A stretch of 64,000 nt of DNA, from the NCBI GenBank assembly GCA_003864495.1, contig ML133420.1, positions 3,559,852-3,623,851 of the forward strand, in the 5' to 3' direction. Of the stretch, positions 39,701 through 48,489 are shown in pieces. Source of the stretch: Nemopilema nomurai. Lineage: Eukaryota; Cnidaria; Scyphozoa; Rhizostomeae; Rhizostomatidae. The notes under the pieces are model-generated. The model made no database searches and was not told where the DNA came from. It saw nothing but the letters and a program-made list of their open reading frames with translations. Numbering within the stretch: the first letter of the stretch is position 1; the number at the start of each line of letters is the position of its first letter. The position numbers and the translations under genes are program-made.

Positions 39701-42700
39701 AGAACATACCAATAAGTCAAGCAGCATACAGACAGGGACGTAGTACCACAGAGCAAGTGCAAGCATTCAAACTATTGGCAGAGAAAGCTATCACCACAGA
39801 AAACACAGAGTACACTATAACACTAATAGACATGAGCAAAGCATTCGACACTGTGAACAGGAAGACCTTGATTGAAGACCTAAAACATATAGTAAATAAA
39901 GAAGAACTGTACATACTATCAAAGATGATCAATGACACAGAAATCCAAGTGAAAATAGATGGAGAAGTTGGACAGCAATTCCGAACAACTGAAGGGTAGC
40001 TCAAGGCGAAGGACTAAGCCCCATTCTATTTACTCTATACCTAGCCAAGGCCTTCAAAGAAGACAGCACAACCTACCCAAGTCAAGATCACAACTACACA
40101 AGCAATGCACCAGAAATACATCAACTAGGCTTTGAGATGGAAGAGCAGTATGCAGATGATTGTGGTTGGATACATGAAAATGCAGAAAAAGGAAAACAGA
40201 AAATAGAGAAAACCATCACCAGGCTAAAAGACAGAAATCTGAATGTGAACAATGACAAGACTGAGATATTCAAGATTAAGAGAGGTGAGACAACTGATTG
40301 GAAAAAATGCAAAATCCTAGGAAGCTACCTTGACACAGAAACTGACTATGAAAACAGAAGAAGATTGACAATAACCGCGATGTCAAAACTGCAACATATT
40401 TGGACAAAAGGAAAAAGCATCACCAAAAAAAGATACTATCAAGTTTAGTAGAGCCAATCTTCATGTACAATGCTGAGCTATGGAACGTCACCACCACTCT
40501 AGAAAAGAAAATAGCAGGCTTCCAACATCGAATTCTGAGATGGATGCTAGGAGTAAAATGGCAAGAAAAGAAAAAGAACACAGAAATTGACAAGATTGCT
40601 GGTATGACATCATGGGTGGACAAAATCAAAGAAAAACGAAGAAGATGGACGGGTCACATGCTGAGACTAGATGATGAAACACCTGTAAAGAAGGCTTTAA
40701 GAGAAGCTAGAAGACCTGGAAGAGCCCATAGGGGATGAAAAAAGTACATATGGATAACACAAACAATGACCAAAGACTTTAAAGATATGCAGTTAGATGG
40801 ATGGAATGAAGCTGAAAGAGCGGTGCAGGATCGAGTGTTGTGGCGAAGAACAGTCAAACGAAGCCTGAGAAACTAACTTTTTTCACTATTTGATGTACAC
40901 AATGTTGTAAATACAACGGAATGTGTGATTATATATATATAACAGCAGCGTGTTTGTTCTCACAAGCAAACCTTTCTTTGTATGCTGTAACGAAGTCTTG
41001 ATGCAGCTGCGAAATCTTTTGGCCGAGCTCATCTGGAGAATCTGGAGTCGTCATTTTTCACTGCCTAAAACTGTACGACATTCAAATGTTCAAAGCAAAA
41101 CAAAACGAAAAAGTATTTTCCACATCCAAATTACTGTAATTCGAAACTTATGTTTTTGAAACATTTGAATTCGAAATGTGAATGTTTTGAAACATTTTTA
41201 GTAAAGCACTCTTTGCATGACATAAAAACGGAAAACAACGTTTTTATTGACAAATCCAAATGAATCTTTATTTCAATTCTTTTTATACCGCGACGCCATG
41301 GACTTGAAATAAGTACTACCCGTCCCCCTCGTTCATCGTCACGCTGTGTCACGAAAAATCTGAAGAACTACCAACCCCCCTAGCGTGCCGTAATTATTGA
41401 ACGTAATTATTGAACGTAATTATTATACAAGATAAGTTTTGGCATTGTATATGGGCTAAGTTGTGTGCGTGTACTGTCTCCTAATTACATGACGTCATCT
41501 CTCGTCCCAGGCCACACTTACTGAGTTCACAACAGACGATGCCGAGTTGCGTGTCCTCTACGGCGTTCTGGCTGAAGCAAGTATTCTTTTCCCTGATGTT
41601 TTTCCAGTCACGTGAGTACCACCCAAGTCTTGTGCCTTCATTGATTATGCGTTTGCTGAAATATTCTAGCGTTTACTGGTGTGTAAATTATTGTGGCAAA
41701 ATGGTTTATGCAACAGAAAGAGAGAGTTAAAAGATGGGATGAAGTGAGGGAAGCCATTGGTTGGCTTGGTGCGTCCTTGGGTGCTGAAAGGTCCCTTCGA
41801 CCGATGAGGCAGGAGATGCCATTTTATTTTCCAGCCGTGGCCGATTAAAGCTCTTCATGTGCGGGGTTTGTCTTACTGTATTCAACATTTCACTCTAGGT
41901 TTACAATCCTGAATAGGAAATTTTGTAATGTCCTGAGTCACAGTGAGGACCCAACAACTTTGGCCGCCGTGCACACCATTGTCCAATCAACTTCTGCCAG
42001 CTCCGGCAAGGAATCCAACTTCGACTTGGATTACCTCAGTTGTGAGTCGAGTAACCTTTTTTGCCACCTCTTTTCCAATCTTTCGCCACTTTGCTATTTT
42101 TGAAAAGCGGATAACGAATCGAACCAGTGATGATTCTACCTCAAAAATATGACGTTTTCGCGCGCTTTCCCTCTTTCAGTCGATATTTGATTCACCAGTC
42201 CATACCTGCTGATATTTATCTCGTCTCAAATTTTGTTTCAGCGTGTAATTTTTCCGGCTTGCACTCATTCTTGGGGCCCTTTCCTGAGGTAAACAATCCT
42301 TAACATGTTTTTTATTGTCATTTGCGTATATAGATAAACGACGTACCATTGAACAACTCGGAGTATGATTTTTTTTCATGTTCAGCTTAGCAAGTTTTAG
42401 CTTCTCTCTTACGTTTAGCCATCCTAGTAATTTCTAACGTTTGGATTACATTACGTAGAGGTTACACGTCCATACTTTGAGAAATTGCCAATGTTTTGAA
42501 ATTGACCTGAGCCAGAGAACCTTCTTAAACCGTAGGCCCATAAGCAAGCGATTGCCCCGCACATGTTCTCGCGGCTGATCAACGCGTTCGTGGAAGAGTA
42601 CCGGCCTAGCTCGTTTTCGCCCGAGATGCGCTCGAACTCGGCCCTGTTTTTCCAGCCGAATAAAGTGCGCGACGACGGCGCCATTGTCGCAAGCAGCTCC

Positions 42701-42835
42701 TCCCTCAGCGCCATTCCCAGCCTTAGCGAGATGCGTCGCAGCTCGGCCTTCCAGCGGACCGGCTCCCTGAAGCCTTCGCAGCGGACAAGAACGAGCAAAA
42801 AGGACAGCGAAAGTAGTGGGCCCGTCAAGAGGTGA
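6846..42835 (+). CDS. NF1: Neurofibromin, Ras GTPase-activating protein (complete, 72 coding exons)
   Basis: Complete spliced gene, 7914 coding bases, 2637 residues plus stop (human about 2818-2839). Neurofibromin speeds GTP hydrolysis by Ras at membranes. Order: N-terminal HEAT-like region (about 1-1121), GAP-related domain (about 1122-1470), Sec14-PH lipid-binding module (about 1470-1744), C-terminal HEAT-like region (about 1745-2637). The start is the ATG at 6846, whose 21-codon exon contains EWVHIALKRF, matching the human first exon (20 codons before the same intron position). Exons 2 and 3 are 144 and 84 bp, as I recall for human NF1. Every junction is GT-AG except three GC-AG introns (donors at 10722, 18145 and 31715). 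Phases agree across all 71 introns, with no frameshift. Exon coordinates are given in the seven block entries that follow. Confidence 0.95.
7864..8401. mobile_element. Probable MITE in NF1 intron 1
   Basis: A perfect 18-bp terminal inverted repeat, TTTAAAGGGGCTGGGTCA at 7864-7881 and its reverse complement at 8384-8401, bounds about 538 bp. No transposase frame is present, so this looks like a non-autonomous DNA transposon. A target duplication is not clear; GGAATTT occurs near both ends but not flush with them. Confidence 0.65.
12799..12847. repeat. GAT/GAC trinucleotide microsatellite
   Basis: Run of GAT units with scattered GAC interruptions in NF1 intron 12, just upstream of the exon 13 polypyrimidine tract. 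Confidence 0.95.
12865..16919 (+). CDS. NF1: NF1 exons 13-20 (residues 420-716)
   Basis: Exons: 12865-12936, 13227-13289, 13878-13994, 14383-14496, 14935-15014, 15362-15485, 16117-16176, 16659-16919. Landmarks: RWWPKVEVLYS (exon 13), ELWNPEAPIATFWEI (exon 17), QQVTTGRAALQKRVLAILR (exon 20), all aligning with human neurofibromin in order. The segment that in vertebrates carries the Cys/Ser-rich PKA-phosphorylated region is shorter here. Intron 18 contains a 17-bp minisatellite and intron 12 a GAT microsatellite. Confidence 0.9.
15620..15880. repeat. 17-bp minisatellite in NF1 intron 18
   Basis: About 15 head-to-tail copies of a 17-bp unit, consensus AATACCCCATTAGTTTA, with copies degrading at both ends. 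Confidence 0.95.
17175..21179 (+). CDS. NF1: NF1 exons 21-30, up to the GAP domain (residues 717-1121)
   Basis: Exons: 17175-17330, 17565-17641, 18043-18144, 18470-18638, 19064-19203, 19368-19440, 19676-19815, 20018-20131, 20566-20738, 21109-21179. Landmarks: EWTNMTGFLCALGG (exon 22), GVDLSPALFKSFF (exon 24), DLAFRQEMKFRNKLVDYITEWV (split in exon 27), PLQPENVESDITEAKS (exon 28), ANIDSGLMHSIG (exon 29), GYHEDPQTRSTFMEVL (exon 30). Exon 23 uses a GC donor (ACAG/GCGAGA). The exon 28 5' splice site is tandemly duplicated 22 bp downstream. The region precedes the GAP domain and overlaps the tubulin-binding segment described for human NF1. Confidence 0.91.
19546..19610. repeat. Two-copy direct repeat in NF1 intron 26
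   Basis: A unit with core TACTATCCATAGACCTTTGA occurs twice in tandem (about 29-bp spacing) between NF1 exons 26 and 27. Confidence 0.8.
20114..20170 (+). repeat. 22-bp tandem duplication spanning NF1 exon 28 5' splice site
   Basis: Two full 22-bp units (20114-20135 and 20136-20157) and a 13-bp partial third unit. Unit 1 consists of the last 18 bases of exon 28 plus the GTAA of its donor, so a second complete AAA/GTAAGT donor lies 22 bp downstream. Use of the second donor would add 22 bases and shift the frame. Confidence 0.95.
21251..23703. repeat. 15-bp minisatellite (about 2.45 kb) in NF1 intron 30
   Basis: About 160 copies of a 15-bp unit, consensus TATTCCAAGTCACTG, with recurring variants (CCATGTCAC, CCAAGTCAAT, CCGAGTCAC, CCAATTCAC) and periodic shortened units that read CCAAGTCTG. 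The variants recur in the same order, giving a higher-order repeat. The marker AAGTAATTG followed by CCAAGTCTG recurs near 22265, 22530, 22825 and 23108 (265-295 bp apart). Because 15 is divisible by three, all frames look open on both strands; these are not genes. It fills most of the 2.7-kb intron before the GAP domain. Confidence 0.97.
23872..27000 (+). CDS. NF1: NF1 exons 31-40: Ras GAP-related domain (residues about 1122-1470)
   Basis: Exons: 23872-24012, 24186-24269, 24556-24728, 24968-25060, 25232-25274, 25599-25680, 25931-26007, 26229-26326, 26541-26690, 26896-27000. This is the catalytic RasGAP fold. The arginine-finger loop TLFRGNSLASK is intact (Arg at about residue 1208, exon 33), as is the structural motif FLRFLNPAI (exon 36) that contacts switch regions, and LANRILFTKEPHM (exon 38). 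Because finger and FLR motif are both present, GAP activity is expected. I see no counterpart of the vertebrate alternative 21-residue insertion, but did not search introns exhaustively. The preceding intron (21180-23871) is almost entirely minisatellite. Confidence 0.95.
25114..25191. repeat. 27-bp, three-copy repeat in NF1 intron 34
   Basis: Three tandem copies of a unit with core GTTTACTCATAGAACCACC, differing at one or two bases, between exons 34 and 35. Confidence 0.9.
27225..29991 (+). CDS. NF1: NF1 exons 41-48: Sec14-PH module (residues about 1470-1744)
   Basis: Exons: 27225-27336, 27434-27489, 27681-27804, 28182-28319, 28453-28563, 29025-29069, 29413-29514, 29857-29991. It corresponds to the bipartite Sec14-homology and PH-like lipid-binding module following the GAP domain. 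Landmarks: GNPVFYFIARRYR (exon 42), INDEILIYHVLLTLQPVYG (split description, exon 43), DFTHTGPDNRFK (exon 43), SLIYVYNINSSVRQ (exon 44) and VFYASEIEQ (exon 47), each aligned with human. No key feature appears lost. Confidence 0.93.
29589..29648. repeat. 16- to 17-bp short repeat in NF1 intron 47
   Basis: Three to four tandem copies of a unit with core CATTTTCGGCATTATT. Confidence 0.85.
30151..37994 (+). CDS. NF1: NF1 exons 49-68: C-terminal HEAT-like region (residues 1745-2441)
   Basis: Exons: 30151-30219, 30361-30478, 30721-30806, 31156-31253, 31624-31714, 31944-32030, 32454-32573, 32826-32943, 33298-33438, 33669-33737, 34772-34923, 35178-35239, 35634-35748, 35976-36056, 36215-36265, 36494-36583, 36840-36972, 37088-37175, 37505-37551, 37720-37994. 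Landmarks: IRPKDVPGTLLN, GLCIPANNT, LKHLCLEYMAPWL, GGLGSLKAEVMADTAVAL, HLMWDDIAILARY, STGPLSLKAS, CKQMDHVVGLSFN. The exon 53 donor is CAG/GCGAGT. Exon 58 ends at the first of 13 tandem copies of its own 5' splice site. Exon 68 has a poorly conserved stretch before DPAIVNDNESKVLLLVLL, where human has its Ser-rich linker. Confidence 0.92.
31412..31539. repeat. 21-bp minisatellite in NF1 intron 52
   Basis: About six copies of a 21-bp unit with consensus TTTTCATCCTGTAAATTCAC (T/A variation at one position), between exons 52 and 53. Confidence 0.93.
33708..34331 (+). repeat. 48-bp x 13 perfect tandem repeat of the NF1 exon 58 5' splice junction
   Basis: Thirteen apparently identical 48-bp units. 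Copy 1 is the last 30 bases of NF1 exon 58 (33708-33737, coding SEQKYYLLF) plus the first 18 bases of intron 58. Each unit therefore repeats exon end, an optimal donor (TTTG/GTAAGT) and a pyrimidine-rich TCTTTCTCAG that could act as a 3' splice site. Donors start at 33738 and every 48 bp to 34314. In the NF1 frame each extra unit contains TAG, so reading past the first donor truncates the protein. A unit spliced from its own TTCTCAG to its own donor would instead be a 24-nt exon in the right phase, adding EQKYYLLF. Long open frames on both strands here are repeat artefacts. Confidence 0.97.
35262..35345. repeat. 24-bp, three-copy repeat in NF1 intron 60
   Basis: Three tandem copies of a unit with core CAATAGAGTTAGTTCGTTGG between exons 60 and 61. 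Confidence 0.9.
38982..40937 (+). mobile_element. 5'-truncated non-LTR retrotransposon (LINE), nested
   Basis: A-rich plus-strand element of about 1.96 kb, flanked by an exact 10-bp direct repeat TATAACAGCA (38972-38981 and 40938-40947), taken as the target-site duplication. It encodes the end of ORF2: linker and reverse transcriptase, then the C-terminal region with ILGSYLDTETD and RRRWTGHMLRLDD. Endonuclease and ORF1 are missing, as is usual after 5' truncation. It ends in a short TA-rich tail. The clade is not assigned; RTE, CR1 or Jockey-like groups are all possible. Confidence 0.85.
39184..40738 (+). pseudogene. Broken reverse transcriptase ORF2 of the LINE
   Basis: Reverse transcriptase fragment with recognisable blocks: NNKAAGCDNI, NLRPIMLMTMLRKTLA, AAYRQGRSTTEQ, LIDMSKAFDTVNR, AQGEGLSPILFTLYL and the catalytic YADD. 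The frame breaks after FRTTEG near 39996 (one base short in a GGG run) and again at a seven-A run near 40427, after which SLVEPIFMYNAELW continues in another frame. Both breaks are single-base losses in homopolymers. They may be real decay or consensus error. The copy lacks its 5' part, so it is dead either way. Confidence 0.85.
41511..42835 (+). CDS. NF1: NF1 exons 69-72: C-terminus (residues 2442-2637)
   Basis: Exons: 41511-41611, 41899-42041, 42242-42288, 42536-42835 (TGA at 42833-42835). Landmarks: LYGVLAEASILFPDVFPV (exon 69), FSGLHSFLGPFPE (exon 71), RLINAFVEEYRP (exon 72). The last exon ends in a Ser/Arg-rich tail (SSSSLSAIPSLSEMRRSS, then RTGSLKPSQRTRTSKK) that resembles phospho-regulated C-termini but is only loosely like the human tail. 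A 3.5-kb intron containing nested transposons separates exons 68 and 69. Confidence 0.93.
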
Positions 42836-43648
42836 CCAGTGATGGGATGACCAGTGATTGGACGTTGCTGTCTTTTTCTGTTTGTGATTTTAATGATACG
42901 GAGGAAAGTGCTCTTTAAAGATGTGATTGGCATTGGTGCGTGCAGACATGGAAATCAGGTGATCATTCAGTGGCGATGTTCGACTTGGACTTAGGAGCAG
43001 TAGGCCTGCACTTAAGACGCATTTATTTTGAAACTATTGGAGACAGACTTTCAAATTGTGCATAACGCGTGACGTCACCTTCCTTAAGGTCACGCGGTTT
43101 CATTTGCTTTTTTTAAGGGTGTCGCTAATCCTTTGGCTGCGTGACCCATAATTCACTCAGTACCAAGCAATATACATTTGACTTTTGACATTATTTTTGA
43201 CTATTTCTCCCCAAGCATTGGCACATTTTCCATCTTTTTGTCTACCTTCTGACCCGCGGACACCCTTTTGTCTACCAAAACAAAGCGATTCCCACCCCAT
43301 TTCTCCTTTGATTTCCCCTTTTCATTGGTTATGCTGGTTTGTTAACTTTCAAGAATTATACAATCAAGTTCGCCGTCCGTTTTTCAATTCGCTTAGAAAA
43401 TATCTGCCATCGTTCATGTTACTGCTCTTGATGTGTTGTTAATTTTTAGGTTCTATTTACAATATGTAAATTTTGTATGTCTTGTTGAATTTCTAGTATA
43501 TATTTTGTAAAGTAAATTTCCAATTCAATGTCAAGGAAATAATGCACGAATTTATCAATAGCTTAAAATATTTTAGATTTCACTAAATATTAGTTTTAGA
43601 ATGTTGACTTTGTAAATATTCAATCGTTGATTAAAATATATATATATA

Positions 43649-43654
43649 AATAAA
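43649..43654 (+). terminator. Candidate NF1 polyadenylation signal
   Basis: AATAAA about 0.8 kb after the NF1 stop, following a TA-rich tract. A second hexamer at 44056-44061 would give a longer 3' UTR. Confidence 0.5.
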
Positions 43655-44329
43655 TGTGTACATCGAAATGCAAAAAGCCCAGCTTATTCCCATATTTGGT
43701 GATTTTGATATTCCATTTTTGACGTCACTGTGTTTCCTTATGCTTCGTCTACCGCTAAGCTGGTGCTCACGATAACAAACCGGCTTCTATATTTCGTTCT
43801 GATAGGTTACTGACAACTAGCTACCGGCTGTCTTTCGAAAGGATGGCCTTCGATCTGAAGTTGCTAAGTGAACATACAGCTTTCCTTTCCTTAAGTAATT
43901 GTTAAGCTCGGCATGCTGGCTACCCTCTGAGGGCTTTTTGGCATGTTGGCCGCTCAAGATTAGAAACAGGAAATTGTTCTCGTGTCGTTATATTGCTGTC
44001 GTGTCATGAAGTGTTAACTGTATCTGAAAATCAGCTATGCATACGAAAATTAATGAATAAATACAAATCTATGATGAATTTTTAGTCTTATTTTCTAGGA
44101 AATTTGGTATTAAACAACCTTGAAAAGAGTTCGTTATTGTGCCCTTGCTATGACCTAAGATGTGATGATCCGCTCGACAACGAGAAGGATTCGTTCTCCA
44201 TTTTTCTTTTTACATCTTTGTGCTCTTTGTTCCCATGTTCGTATTCATAACGTTGCCTTTTGTATCGTCCGTTTTTGGCAGCATATTTCACAACACTATA
44301 TCCTGGTCTACGGGCAAGTAAGAACTTGA

Positions 44330-44335
44330 TTTATT
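44330..44335 (-). terminator. Polyadenylation signal of the lectin gene
   Basis: AATAAA on the minus strand about 86 bp beyond the lectin-gene TGA. Position and motif fit a short 3' UTR. Confidence 0.65.
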
Positions 44336-44420
44336 TTTTAAAGTATCCAATATTTTTAGATGCATTGATTCTTGCATCCTCTGTCGCAGTCTAGTATTGT
44401 CTCTCCCAACAGGCCTATCT

Positions 44421-47400
44421 TCATGGTGTGTTCCCCATTCCAGCTCTGCCTGGGCCAGTGGCACTTAGTCCGCTCTTTTTTGGTCCGGGTTTTGGCTTCT
44501 TTTCACTTTTAAACTGCGACTCATTCGCTGCGACTTTCCCTCCAGCTGCGGTATCCACTTGCACTTTGGCCGGCTTCAATTTCGATTCCTTGTATTTATT
44601 CGCCGTTTTTACGAGGTTTGCTGCGAGTTTCGCGACCTGTTTCACAGACTTGGCCTGCTTTCGCAGCTCAGAGTCGTCGTCGTTCTTTGTACCCTCGTCT
44701 TTTCGCCCGATATCGCTCTTCTTGGAGCTTTTCTTTGCATCCATTGTTTCATTCCTTGCGTCGTCACTTGACTCCTCTTTTTCCTCGTCAAGCGATTTCA
44801 ATACTTCTTTCGCCCTTGCGAGAATCGATTTTACGGTGCTCGGCTCCGAGACCTCGTAAGTCGGTTCGTCCACCGGTGTTTCGATGCTCGCTTTCGGCAG
44901 AATCTGCTTCTTCTCCCCAGTGGCCGCCACCGGGACCGTTTCCTGGGACTTCTTCGACGCGTCGGTCTCTTTCATGTCCATGGCCGGCGTCTCCTTCTGC
45001 TCCGTTGCGCTTGGAATAGACCTGATGAAGCCCGCCGTTGTGCTGGTCTGTTGCGTCACCAAGTCCGCCCCAGACTTCTCTTCGGCTTTCGCAGGCTTCT
45101 TCGCTGCCCCCTTCGCCTTGTTGTTTGCTCCACTTGTTTTTTTGGTGTTTGCTTTCACCTCCTTCTCCTCCTTTTCCAGCTTCTCGCTGTCGATGTCCCC
45201 TGCTTCCTTTTTGTTGTGCGGAGCCGGCTTCGTCTGCAGTTCGTTCAAGTGCTTTTCAAGAAGACCCATCAGTTCTTTGGATGACGTGTCTGAACGAAAA
45301 AAGGGGATATGCGATAAGATACTTCTGTAGAATAAGGCTGGAGTTACACTATACAGGATTGCTAGCGGAGCGGAGTAATTTTTACTCCGTAGTGATAATT
45401 AGGGTAGCAGTTACACTAAGACGCTGCGCTTGCTCCTACGCCATATTCCTCCGCATTTTTGACCACAATGCAATGCGTTTTTGCTTGTATACAAAGCGCG
45501 CCAAAATTCATCACTTTCTTGATCTTGTAGAAGATTTGTGTTGTGGTGTAATAGATTTTTTTTCAATAAATTCTGCGAGAATGGCGAAAAACAATCCGGA
45601 AAATGTCGAAAAAGGAAAAAGTCATTCGGAAGTTCTCTTTCCACTCTGCAGGAACAGGCAGCCCCTTTTGAAAGCCTAACCACCAACTGTCGCATCTCCC
45701 TGGCTTAAACCAAAACCTTCGCCGAGCCTCTCTTTCTTTGCTTTGCCTTGCTAGATAATACTAATAAAGCCCCCTCTGCATATCTTCGTCTCTGCATCAA
45801 ATATAGATGCGAAGTGTGTCGATAAAAAATAAACGACAATTGTAAAATACTGGCGAGTGAGTTGAACACTGACATAAGAGCTACTTGAAATTCTAGGTCG
45901 TCCATCTTGAATTTAGGCGCCAAACTTTGAAACGAGGTTTCAGAGCGGAGTATATCGGATTAGTGCGATTACACTACAACGCTCCGCTACGGAGTGACTC
46001 CGGAGTGATTTTCGTATCACCTCCAGAGCGTTGTGTACCGGATTCGTGCGGCGTAGTGTAACTCGCTCCGATAGCAATCCAGTATAGTGTAACTGGCACC
46101 TAATATAGGAGCACGCGGTATAATCACAAGATATATTGGATCAGGGAAAAATTAAGTTACATACGCGCAGTTAAGCGTGCATTTGAAAGAAGAAAACAGT
46201 TGTGGGTCAAGTTGTTTACTTCTGTAGAGCAAGAAGACTTAGTGACTCAAACAAAGGGTTTCGTGTCATTTGAAAGTAAGCCTTGAAGAGAGCAATCAAA
46301 TGCGAATTTGTAAATTTCAAAACTCTATGAAAGGGCACGACCCTCGGCCGTGCTATGCTTCGCCGCGCAACTTTGGGCCATACAACTTTGGGCCACACGG
46401 CCCAGAGTGTGAGCCAGGAGCTTTGAGGTAGCATGTTTACTTCTCTGGAGCTTTGAAGCAACAGCGAGCTGCTTTCTTACCTGCTAGCAATTTATTTTCG
46501 ACAGATGCTTCTGCCTCGTCATCTATGTCAACTGGCTTGGCTCCTGGGGCAAAGAATAAGAATTTTCGCTGTGATCTAAAGTTCTTCGATGGAAAAAGTT
46601 TGCAAATGTTTAACTTGTTTCTAAAATTCACTGTTGTAGCTGTTAAACCCATTTTAGAAATTCTTGTTAACATGCAAATTGTGTTATTTTAGAGCTTTTA
46701 AAGTTTAGACCAAGTTTCCAACATCTTTCACAAGAAAATGCAAGGTTTTTCTTCACCACCTTGCTTCTTGTTGTAGAAATGAATTCACTTCTAATGGTCG
46801 ACGAACCTTTAGTTCCAGAGGACCGGCATGCATAGTTCAACAGCAAATACAGAAGGTTTCCTGGGCAGACAGTCTTCTTGTCCTCCAGCTCGTCTGAAGT
46901 CGCCTTCACCACGCATGTGCTCTGGCCATCGCACTTCCTCTTCAAGTTGGCCTTGGCGGAAGGCCCGTTGTCGCATTCCATCTCTTGCATCCCTGTGGGA
47001 CAGTACTTTGAGTTTGCTCGCCTGCCCCAGAATGCATCAGTGATTTCAATTTTCCAGCCTGCTTTACATTCCAGGAGGGATTCCTCAGAATCGCACAAGA
47101 CGACCCCTTTGGAGTCCGGGATGCACGTGTAGTTGACGACCAGATATTTGTTGACACCCGGACAGTGGTGCGTCCCGTTCTTTTGCAAATACCTGAAGTA
47201 AAAGTTGAATAGGTTTTTCAAATTGAAGCTTGTTTCTTGATATTTATATGGCACACATGCCAAATTAATTGAAAACCTTAGATGCACGACGTTGGTGGAA
47301 ATTGCGGTTTATTGGGGTGAATTCCATTCAAATCACAAATGGCATTCAAGAAGCGGATGCCATTCTTTCATTTTTTTCATGAAAATGTGTTTTGCTTTAA

Positions 47401-48489
47401 CAGCATCAAACAGTTCACATCGAGAACCCGTGTTCCTGTCCTTAATTTAGTCTGCTTCAGGCCTAGACTGACTTACTGATGTCTCGCTTGCAAAGTACAG
47501 CCGGCCTTGCCTTCGCAGTAGCTGCGTACCAAGTCGATGGTTTCTTCCGCTCCTTCGCAATCTGTGACCGGGTCCCCGTCATCCGATGGGCAAATCTTGT
47601 CTGACACTCTGCCCCAAAAGGCATGTGTTATGGCGATGTTAGACCCATCCCGGCATCCAATCGCACGCTTCATTCCTGTGCATATTGTTATAGCTTTGCC
47701 TGAAAATATTACTTATATGTGAGTCGTTGGGACCACTATTTAAAATATTTCAGAGGAACTAAAGATATTAAAGACAAATATTATTTAATGAAGAAGTTTA
47801 GGTTTACTTTTTCTTCCAGTAAGCTGCTGTCAATGGATCTGTGTGTTTGGAAATGGAAATGAGTCGTATCGTAGAATAATCTTCAAACAAGGTTCACAAT
47901 TAATAGAGAAAGAATCAGTGTGCTTTTCTATAGACTAACAGAATTAAGGTAACACTTTATCTGCTAATGTTTCACTCCGTACAAAGGAATTGCCAATTAT
48001 ACGAATTAAACACCAAGGAGCAAGCAAATAGACATTACAAGGGTTTATTTTTCTATAGCTTCTGACAAAATCAAGTTTTAAACATTGATTAAGTCCAATG
48101 GAAATATTGAAGTGATAGTTGACAGAAAGTCTTACCAGCCGTGACATCCATTTGCAGAGGTGTATTTCTGCCAAAATCATACCCTATTGTAAGCAAACAA
48201 TGAGCTGATTAAAAAAAGTCAACTTCACAATATTTAAGGGGAGGAACATTTGAAACGAGACCATGGTCTGGCAATGGTCTTGCGAAATATTTTGAATTTC
48301 GACAGCATGTCTTGGTGATTATAAAATTGAAGAAAATGGCGCGCATTCATTAATTGTATGCGACAATAGTCATTGAAACTGTAGGATCGGTAGACACTAT
48401 AATTTTGTTATGAATAAATACTAACCGGAAGCATTTGTTAAGGCAACCAGGCAAATCACCAAGTAGCCAATAACACTTTCAAGAAACAT
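44421..48489 (-). CDS. Secreted protein with two SUEL/rhamnose-binding lectin domains and a Lys/Glu-rich tail
   Basis: Minus-strand gene, exons 48489-48426, 48183-48136, 47699-47477, 47192-46807, 46543-46481, 45289-44421; phases agree, 550 residues. The ATG at 48489 begins a clear signal peptide (MFLESVIGYLVICLVALTNA). Lectin domain 1 (about 42-130) runs from ITICTGMKRAIGC through ITHAFWGR to NKYLVVNYTC. Domain 2 (about 136-230) has LLECKAGWKIEITDAFWGR and ends LLYLLLNYAC. Cysteine spacing and the C-x-G-x-I-x-I pattern fit the Gal_Lectin (SUEL) family, which binds rhamnose or galactose. The usual YGR and DPC motifs read FWGR and HCPG or VCPG, so sugar specificity is uncertain. The last 290 residues are disordered, rich in Lys, Glu, Ser and Ala, without a membrane segment. 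Probably extracellular matrix, mucus or defence; this is inference. Confidence 0.85.
45343..46093. mobile_element. Non-autonomous TIR element in lectin gene intron 5
   Basis: About 30-bp inverted repeats (starting GTTACACTATACAGGATTGC at 45343; the inverted copy ends at 46093 with two mismatches) enclose about 750 bp. Nested CGGAG-type short palindromes lie near both ends. It has no transposase frame. It is wholly intronic on the lectin strand. Confidence 0.75.

Larger units (their letters stand above)
38228..41403. mobile_element. TIR element in NF1 intron 68, interrupted by a LINE
   Basis: The sequence beginning GTTCAATAATTACGACACGC at 38228 reappears inverted at 41381-41403 (one mismatch over about 22 bp). 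Further in, both sides carry GTCACG-rich and C-rich subterminal sequence in inverted order. The outer 13 bp on the right is itself reiterated up to about 41428. No transposase frame is left. The simplest reading is a small non-autonomous DNA transposon into which the LINE at 38982-40937 later inserted. Confidence 0.65.
42836..44420. other. Convergent NF1 / lectin gene 3' region
   Basis: Holds the NF1 3' UTR on the plus strand and the end of the lectin transcript on the minus strand. AATAAA on the plus strand occurs at 43649-43654 and 44056-44061. On the minus strand AATAAA lies at 44330-44335. Sequence around 43440-43660 is very AT-rich. No further coding region is seen. Confidence 0.7.

Noticed and set aside
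44428..45679. Plus-strand open frames opposite the lectin tail
   Set aside because: They are antisense shadows of the Lys/Glu-rich minus-strand exon.
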